In this document: in pieces, positions 57,566 to 64,000 of the stretch
How the letters are laid out: every line of letters starts with the position of its first letter
Position numbering within the stretch: position 1 is the stretch's first letter
From: Delphinapterus leucas
Lineage: Eukaryota > Chordata > Mammalia > Artiodactyla > Monodontidae
Direction of reading: 5' to 3'
Length of the DNA stretch: 64,000 bases
Assembly: GCF_002288925.2 (NCBI RefSeq)
Contig: NW_022098069.1
Location: 69,520,758-69,584,757, forward strand
Program-made: the position numbers and the translations under genes
The notes under the pieces: model-generated
What the model saw: the letters and a program-made list of their open reading frames with translations, nothing else
Databases searched by the model: none
What the model was told of the DNA's origin: nothing

Positions 57566-57589
57566 TAAGTTTCCTTGGAGCTCAGTATT

Positions 57590-58010
57590 ACATGGTGAAT
57601 GGTCTACGTTTTCTTTCCTATAAACTCAACTAATGCTATTTCCTGCCTTTCTCTGCCTCAAGGCCTGTATTTTCACCTCCACACCTTCTGTCTCGCCATA
57701 GTGCTGTGACTATGCCATGAGTGTTAGTATCTGGGCCCCTTTGTTAGTATATTGTTCTTTCCCATTCTCACTACTCTTTATTTGCTTAGATTCTATCTTT
57801 TTCTCAGCCTTCCCTGGTCGGTCCAGCCCACAGAGATCTCTGTTACCCGAAAAGCTCCTCTGGCATTTGTTAGCTGTAGTACTTCTTTAGGGCTTACCGA
57901 GTGCCTAGTAGTGGAAGTTATCTTTGTATAAGTTTATGTGCCAAACCCAAATCTACACTGTAAACTCCTACAAGGCAGAACAACCTTGCGTATAGCAAGC
58001 TTCAATGAAC
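57590..58010 (+). mobile_element. Possible L2 LINE fragment
   Basis: TGTTTTCACC-like and CTGCCTTTCTCTGCCTCAAGGCC text, then AACTCCTACAAGGCAG near the end, fits L2 but is diverged. Confidence 0.42.
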
Positions 58011-59780
58011 ACTAGCGCTTTATCTCATACTTTATGATGTACTTTTCCTCCTAGATAAATACATGTAGAGTACTGTAGATTCTGTAACCTCTGAAAGGAA
58101 TGGCCATATGATTAACATCGTTATTCATATTGACGTAGTCCATTCGGGAGGCAATCAGAGGAGACGCTAAATTGAAAACCTGAAGCTTGGGCAATATTTA
58201 TCCTAGCTTCATGTTATTTAGTATTTCTTCAATAACTGAAAAGGATTTATGGATTTAATGGCATATACCAAGATTTATAACTCCTGTACACTTTATTTTG
58301 TGCCATGTGCTTTAGCATCAGTGAATTGAAATCACGGACCAGAAAATCAAGCAACATATAGTGTTCTGCTTCCTCGAAGTCAGGCTTCTCTCCCCTGGAG
58401 TTGAGCCCCTATTGAATGCTAACTCTATGTCCATTTCATCAAAGCCTTCTTCAATCCTTTTTTAGAGTCAGAAATAAAGATCTGGATAAAACCCAGCTAT
58501 CTGCAACTTAATCCTGTCGATTGCAAAACCCTTAGCACAAAAGGAAAATAAGACTAAGTAACCTAAGGCACATGCATTCTGCATATGTTTTCTCCAAAGA
58601 TACAGGGTCTCGGGTCTTAAAAGACTTAAGCCTGAAGTTTGCAACTTTGATAATAAAGGCTGTTTTGTGTTTCAACAGCATCTGATGTTTAAAGATTAAT
58701 CTGTCTCTAAATCCATCCTGAGGAGAGCCCAGATGTAGTAAAGAGAGATGCTTCAACCAACTTTATGGGGAAGGATTGGAATTTTGCCTCAAATCCCACC
58801 CTTCGGAGACAAAAATCTCCAGTTTGGCAACATACATTGATAAAAATATGTGAATAATTTCTAAATCTCCATTTCCCTTTGGTTTGTAAAGACAGTCTTA
58901 AAATTAGTTAATTTACCAGTTCACAGGATAGTCATCATCACAGCCGTTTACATTTACATAATGCTTTACCACTTGCTTTCACAGATTTTTATTCCCACTT
59001 GATCAGAGGGTGCCTGCTTTGTGCTGAGTGCCTAATCTTGAAATAAATCATTTACTATATGAGGATTTAAACAGGTCTTTTGGATAAAAAGTGCATTACA
59101 TATTTACGAGCACTGATTTCAAGAATCATTTTGAAAGAACTATTGATGTTGCTTTATATTAGAAATCTGAACTTAATCCCATTTGATTCATCCTTGCTTT
59201 TATTTTCCAGAGGTTCCAAATCATGTTTGTAAATCCCTCAGGGTCCATTTCCTCCGTGTAAGAGGAAAAACATTTAGGTGCATGCCAGGAGTTTACGAAC
59301 CTTCTGCCACTATTCTCATTATATTGGGAAAATCAATTTTCTGAAATTAAAACGGCAGTCCATTTTTCGAGGCAATCATGATGGTGATAATGATGCTAAT
59401 AAAATGTAGGGGTTCTAATTCAGTACAGCAGGAGAGAGGAGATTATAGTCTGTTAAAACAGTCCTTTGATGTCTGCTGGGAAGAGGGATTCCAGAAATGG
59501 TTCTCACTTTTATCATGCATTATTCCTTGAGTGTCCTTGATTTATTTTTTTATTTAGAGGTTGTTTATAAGGGTTACTGCCACTAAACTAGTTGTTTCCT
59601 TCATGATCAAATCCCCAAGAATCTAGGAGAAATGACAATTGCATGTCACTGAAATTATTTTTTAAGCCCCTGGGAAGAGAAAGAAAAAATAGTATAATCA
59701 TTGTTTACTGATTGCTACAATTCAACTCCACTCAAAGATTTTGCTTTTTTAAGTTAAAAATAAAATTACTAGGGGAAAGC

Positions 59781-59837
59781 TTTTTTTTTTTTTTTTCCTC
59801 TTTAAAAAAAAAAGAGGGGAAAAAAAAAAAAAAAAAG
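59781..59837. repeat. Inverted T-run/A-run with GA linkers
   Basis: A 16-base T run, then CCTCTTT, ten A, GAGGGG and about 17 A. TTTCCTCTTT to the left is nearly the inverse of AAAGAGGGGAAA to the right, so the strand could fold back on itself. Confidence 0.9.
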
Positions 59838-60022
59838 AAAAAATGAAAGCAGGGGCCGCTTTGCAAGGCTACTGGTGCCTGAGTAGAATTGTTAACTGGT
59901 TCCCTCTCTCTGTGCTGGGCTGTCTGTATTCACTGTATCACAAGCTTGAAGCCAGACCTCATTTGACTGAGCCAAAAAATGGTCCTTTTGTTGCTGTTTT
60001 TTTCCCTAGTGTCATCTCTCAT

Positions 60023-60038
60023 GGTTGCCTGGGCAACC
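60023..60038. promoter_or_regulatory. RFX-type X-box palindrome
   Basis: GGTTGCCTGGGCAACC is a perfect inverted repeat of GGTTGCC and GGCAACC with two bases between. This is the canonical full-site layout for RFX transcription factors (GTNRCC, 0-3 bases, RGYAAC). It sits in repeat-poor DNA. Binding is inference. Confidence 0.55.
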
Positions 60039-60989
60039 AGTGTGTATCCTTTCAGCATAGGTTACTGGGCCCCAGGAAGGAAGTGCTCCAGTGCTGGCCT
60101 GCTATTTTTATAAAACCATTACATAATACAATCTATTAAAACTTCCTCTTGGTGTTTTATTGCACAAAGGGGAAATTAAGTTTGATGACTCCTAAATGTT
60201 GGATGGAGGATGTCAGGTGACTTGGACTGTTTGGCTCGGGCCACATAGCAACAATATTCCTATATTCAATTCAAGGAGAACCAATATACAAGCATGCCCT
60301 TGGCAATGATCGCCTGCCTGCGGATCACTGGAGGAAACTGAGCCCTCAGCTGCTCGAGGGTGCAAGTTTTGTCAAAGTGCACAATGCTCCCTCTCTGGTA
60401 GGATGGCAGCGGACAATGAAACACTATTCACAGCTAAGGGCAATGGGAATTTTAAAGGTGTAGCACATATGCTTTTAATAGGCGGGATGATTACTGGAAA
60501 AGAGAATTGGATTGAAAGGCAGAGGACCAGGCTTCTCTTCCCAGAACTGCCACTTCGGCATTGCGTGAATGCTGTGCGTGCACCGCTGTTCCCCCATGGT
60601 CGGGTATGCCGCTGGGTCACTCTGAAGTGGTCCCAGGCAGGGGCATCAGGAGCGAGAAGGCGCAATGGCTAACTGGCTTTTTAGTGGAGAGCACTGAAGG
60701 CCACAGAGCCCTTTTGCATTGGCAACACAACTTCAGGGATTCTCCACTTGCTACAGGACCAATAGGGTGTGCAAGCTCTTAACTCTTCCCCCCCGCCCAC
60801 CTTACTTAGGGGTTACAGTTGACTACCAGTCTGAATTAAACCAGGTCCAAGTGTACAGTGGGATCAGAAGACCTGTCCTGACCTTTCCATTCCTGGAGCA
60901 GAAATGAACCCTTTAACCCCCGGGAGAGACTTATGGCCACAAGTGACCTGAGATTGAGGTTCCTAGGACTAGAGAGGATCTGAGCTGGG

Positions 60990-61840
60990 CACTTTCTCCT
61001 GTCTCTTCAAAATCTTCCTCTGTGGCTTTCTTCACTCCCATCACCTCAACTAAAACTTGAGGCGCCTGACTCTTAAATCGGTGTCTCCAGCCTGCTTTCC
61101 TTCCGGGCTCATCTGTCCTGTATTCCCAGCTACCTGATGGAGATCTTTTTCTGGCTGTCTCACTTTACCTTGGGCTCAACATAGCTAAGGTGAAACACAA
61201 ATCTTTTGTTTCCCAACCCAGGACCCTTGCTGTCCCCTGGTTTTCGTGAATAGCTGATTTCAGAGAATGTGAAATGTTGCTGATCATCTAGTCCAATCTT
61301 TTCATTAATTAGATGAAGCAGGTGAGGCTGAAGAGGTTAAGTGATTTGTTCAAGGTTACCCAGGGAGTTGAGAACAGGGAAGACCTCTGTGTGCTGGATC
61401 CCCACTCCCTGGCACCCAGGCTTGACGTCTCTAGGAATTTTGAGCCCTCTTCCCTCACCAGGTCTTATCAGTCTTTCTTTCATGATCTCTCATAATCCAG
61501 TCTTTATTTCCCATTTCCACACCTGCCACCATAACTGAGGTTCTTATTTGCCTCAAACTTAGACTATTTTAGTTTCCTAATGGGTTGCTGCCTTTAATCT
61601 CTACCCCTTGAGTCAATATTGTATTTGACCTCTGGAAAAACCTCACAACTTTATCATGTCACTTTATTATGCAGACACTTTTGCTTGTTTACATTCAAGC
61701 CTGAATTTAACTCTCCATAATCTGACCCTCCCACCCCCAACTTGCGTTTGTAGCTTTATCATCCATCCCAATCAGTGGCCCTCTATTCAGTAAGGTTTAT
61801 TTTATTGGCCATCCTTTTTTTCCACAGGTCAGAGATTCAT
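60990..61840 (+). mobile_element. L2 LINE block
   Basis: CTGTCTCTTCAAAATCTTCC, CTACCTGATGGAGATCTTTTTC, CTAAGGTGAAACACAAATC, AACCTCACAACTTTATCATGTCAC and GACCCTCCCACCCCC follow the L2 coding region. A SINE-like piece at 61265-61400 interrupts it. Confidence 0.6.
61265..61400 (-). mobile_element. MIR-like SINE fragment, antisense
   Basis: CATCTAGTCCAATCTTTTCATTAATTAG, GGCTGAAGAGGTTAAG, TTGTTCAAGGTTACCCAGG match ancient SINEs of the MIR type. Confidence 0.52.
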
Positions 61841-61860
61841 GGACTGTTTTCCCTTTTTTC

Positions 61861-62066
61861 TTTTTCTTTTTTTTTGGTATGCGGGCCTCTCACTGTTGTG
61901 GCCTCTCCCGCTGCGGAGCACAGGCTCCGGACGCGCAGGCTCAGCGGCCATGGCTCACGGGCCCAGCCGCTCCGCGGCTTGTGGGATCTTCCCGGACCGG
62001 GGCACGAACCCGTGTGTCCCCTGCATCGGCAGGCGGACTCTCAACCACTGCACCACCAGGGAAGCC
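61861..62066 (-). mobile_element. CHR-type SINE with 13-15-bp TSD, antisense
   Basis: Young form with interrupted T tail, then GGTATGCGGGCC and the usual end CCACCAGGGAAGCCC. TGTTTTCCCTTTTTT (61845-61859) and TGTTTTCCTTTTTT (62068 on) form the TSD. The first lies beside the interrupted T tail, so its exact edge is uncertain. Confidence 0.93.
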
Positions 62067-62204
62067 CTGTTTTCCTTTTTTCATGTTATTCCTTCAGACA
62101 GGATGATTTCTGATGAAGTATTCCCAACCCTATTCTCTAGGGCTTCCGGAAAATTGAAAAGGATATGGAGTTGATAGAATCGTAATGAATATTTTGCTCA
62201 AAAC

Positions 62205-62630
62205 TTCAGTCCCTCATTCAGAACACTTTACTGAGTGTCTCTATTATGCTCAAGCAGTAACCAAGCAAGATACAGCCCCTGCTGCGTGGGAGCTTATTAA
62301 GAGCAGAAGGCAGGCGTTACATAAAAATTACATAGCCATTAACTACATGATTACACAAAGAACTAATTTATCACAAATGTTTTAAGGGCTCTGGACCCTA
62401 AGTGAGAGTGCATGAGAGCAAAGAATGGCGGGGGTGGGGGGAGGTGGAGGTGAGGGCAGGGCAGCCTGGGATTTAATATAGTCTGAGAGGCAAAGAAGAA
62501 TTTTCTGAGGAAGTGACAAGAGGGGTTGGAGAAGCCAAGGGAGTGGTTAAGGGGGAAGGAAAGGTCTACCCAGGCTGAGGGAACAGGGTGGTGAAAGCCT
62601 CTAGAAGCAAGGACCTAGATGCTGTGCAGC
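62205..62630 (-). mobile_element. L2 LINE fragment, antisense
   Basis: CATTCAGAACACTTTACTGAGTG, ATACAGCCCCTGCTGCGTGGGAGC, GAAGTGACAAGAGGGG and GGCTGAGGGAACAGGGTGG follow antisense L2. Confidence 0.66.
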
Positions 62631-63700
62631 ACCTGGCTAAAAGGCTGCAAGGCTGAGCCCTGAGACTCTGGGGGAAATTATACTGTATATACAGAAAGTT
62701 TTGGGAAGCCCCCCATGATAGCACTCCATCTCTTTGTAGGCTTTGCAGTCTATAATAAGTCAAATTCTTTTGTTTTTAGGGGAATCCTTCCATGTGGTAA
62801 AATTTCTACTCAGAAATTTTTAGTTTATAATTTATAAATTTCTACAAATAAGTGTGCATCAGTAACAGTGTTTACTTTCTTTGTTTTAAAGATACAATGA
62901 TTTAGGGGATTGGGTTGAGCTTTCCTCAAACCCCTGGCTTAGGCAGTAAAGTTACATTTCTTATGGTTTCTTATCCTAGGAATTTGACCTTATTTTTCCT
63001 TTGGGAAGAAGTTTCTTTAAAAGTGTAAACTCAGTTTCATTAAATAGCTGGTTCACTCTGGAACAGTGGACTCGGGGAACTTCTAATTGTTTAACTTATA
63101 TTCATTAAAATAAGCAAACATGGCCCCTTAGATAAGGTGATGAAAGCAACCTTTTATTTCTATAAATTCAATTGAGTAATAGAAGAAAGTATAAGATACA
63201 GGAAAGGTAGGGTTTTAAAACTTGAAGATATTATTTAAAATTTTTTTTCTTAAAAACTTTGACCTAAAAAAGCTGCTCTGTGTAGAAGGGGAAAATAATA
63301 GAGCTGGAATGCTGTACGTGACTCTGTTCTATTAATGTAAACAGGAAGGATGGAGAACATTTTCATTTTTTCTTTCCCTTTGGCAAGCTCTCAGCTCAGC
63401 TTCCTATGGGTGGAAATGGGCAATAAATAGCAGGGTATCCAGTGGCCTCTTTCTAGGCCTCCTGGTTACTAGCATTGGCAAGAACTTCACTCCCCTTTTC
63501 TTTCTTCTTATTTTTAGAGTGTTGACTTTTTTCCTTCTCAGGGTTGAGAGTAAGGCAAGGGCCTGTCATTATCAGAGAGTGAGGTGAACCACAGAGACTG
63601 GTTTCCCAGGAATCGGCACCCAGCTGCCAACCTGGTGGGTCAGAGTCATCATCTTTAGTACCGCGGGTGGTTTTCCTGTGAAAGTGAGACTTCCTTTAAA

Positions 63701-63701
<1 letters not shown>
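62631..63701. other. Unassigned single-copy DNA
   Basis: No gene or repeat recognised. Confidence 0.4.

Positions 63702-63734
<33 letters not shown>
63702..63734 (+). repeat. (CA)n microsatellite
   Basis: Sixteen and a half uninterrupted CA units. Confidence 0.97.
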
Positions 63735-63737
<3 letters not shown>

Positions 63738-64000
63738 TGGTATGCATCCCCCCGCTCCATCTGTTAATCTGAGAAAATATATCTCTCGTCCTATTCTCTT
63801 CTGCAAAGAATTCTCTCTGAGTTGAACTGTAAGCAAAATGCTAAGTAATTTCTGAAGATGAGAAATCATTACATTTTTTTTCTTGTGTTTCATGGTGATC
63901 CACCAAATACTTTTCTGTGGTTTTGACTAAAGGACAGGATTTCCCTTATACTAATGAGAAGAAAAAGTAACCTCTGGTTTTAAAAAGGCTTTGGAATTCT
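63735..64000. other. Unassigned DNA at the window end
   Basis: No feature recognised. Confidence 0.4.

Larger units (their letters stand above)
58011..60989. other. Largely repeat-free DNA with one X-box and an inverted homopolymer
   Basis: Nearly 3 kb with little or no recognised repeat and no defensible exon, so single-copy DNA is preserved here. It contains the T/A inverted tract (59781-59837) and a strong RFX-type palindrome (60023-60038). Confidence 0.45.

Overview
This is ordinary mammalian nuclear DNA, most likely from a cetacean and probably a toothed whale. The strongest clue is a young tRNA-derived SINE of about 210 bp. It begins GGGCTTCCCTGGTGGCGCAG and ends in GTACCGC plus an A-tail, and I recognise it as the CHR-type SINE family of whales and their even-toed relatives. 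Seven copies of the young form and five older or longer relatives are present. Most are flanked by target-site duplications (TSDs) that can be read directly. The L1 3' ends are also of the artiodactyl/cetacean type. No BovB-like LINE was seen.

I found no protein-coding exon that I can defend. Open frames are short, lie on SINE or L1 DNA, or come from GC-rich or tandem-repeat sequence. The window is best read as intergenic or intronic DNA. It is built from ancient repeats (MIR, L2, L1M, MLT1, hAT elements) with younger L1 and CHR SINE insertions on top and single-copy DNA between.

Layout. 0-5 kb: an LTR with TATA box and polyA signal at the left edge, a MER5-type hAT element split by a SINE, and a CpG-rich block near 4 kb with a CACGTG box and a 35-bp tandem duplication. 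5-20 kb: MIR and L2 fragments, an L1M piece, a 21-G homopolymer, an inverted SINE pair at 9.5-10.2 kb, and L1 3' ends. 19-28.5 kb: an L1 nested in an L2, an L1M with a nested SINE, an LTR, and an L1 carrying the last codons of ORF2. 28.4-28.9 kb: a composite SINE-L1-SINE insertion with one shared 21-bp TSD, the most unusual object here. 29-45 kb: L2, MIR, MLT1, an L1 3' end of about 1 kb, an antisense L1M block and long unassigned DNA. 45-50 kb: a long L2 followed by four same-strand MIRs. 50-57 kb: a 17-unit, 19-bp minisatellite, three SINEs and a possible minus-strand transcribed unit. 57-64 kb: mostly unassigned DNA with an RFX-type X-box palindrome near 60 kb, an L2 block, one more SINE and a CA microsatellite.

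Family names come from my memory of consensus sequences, not from a search. Insertions with readable TSDs are precise to a few bases; edges of ancient fragments are approximate, often by 20-50 bases.
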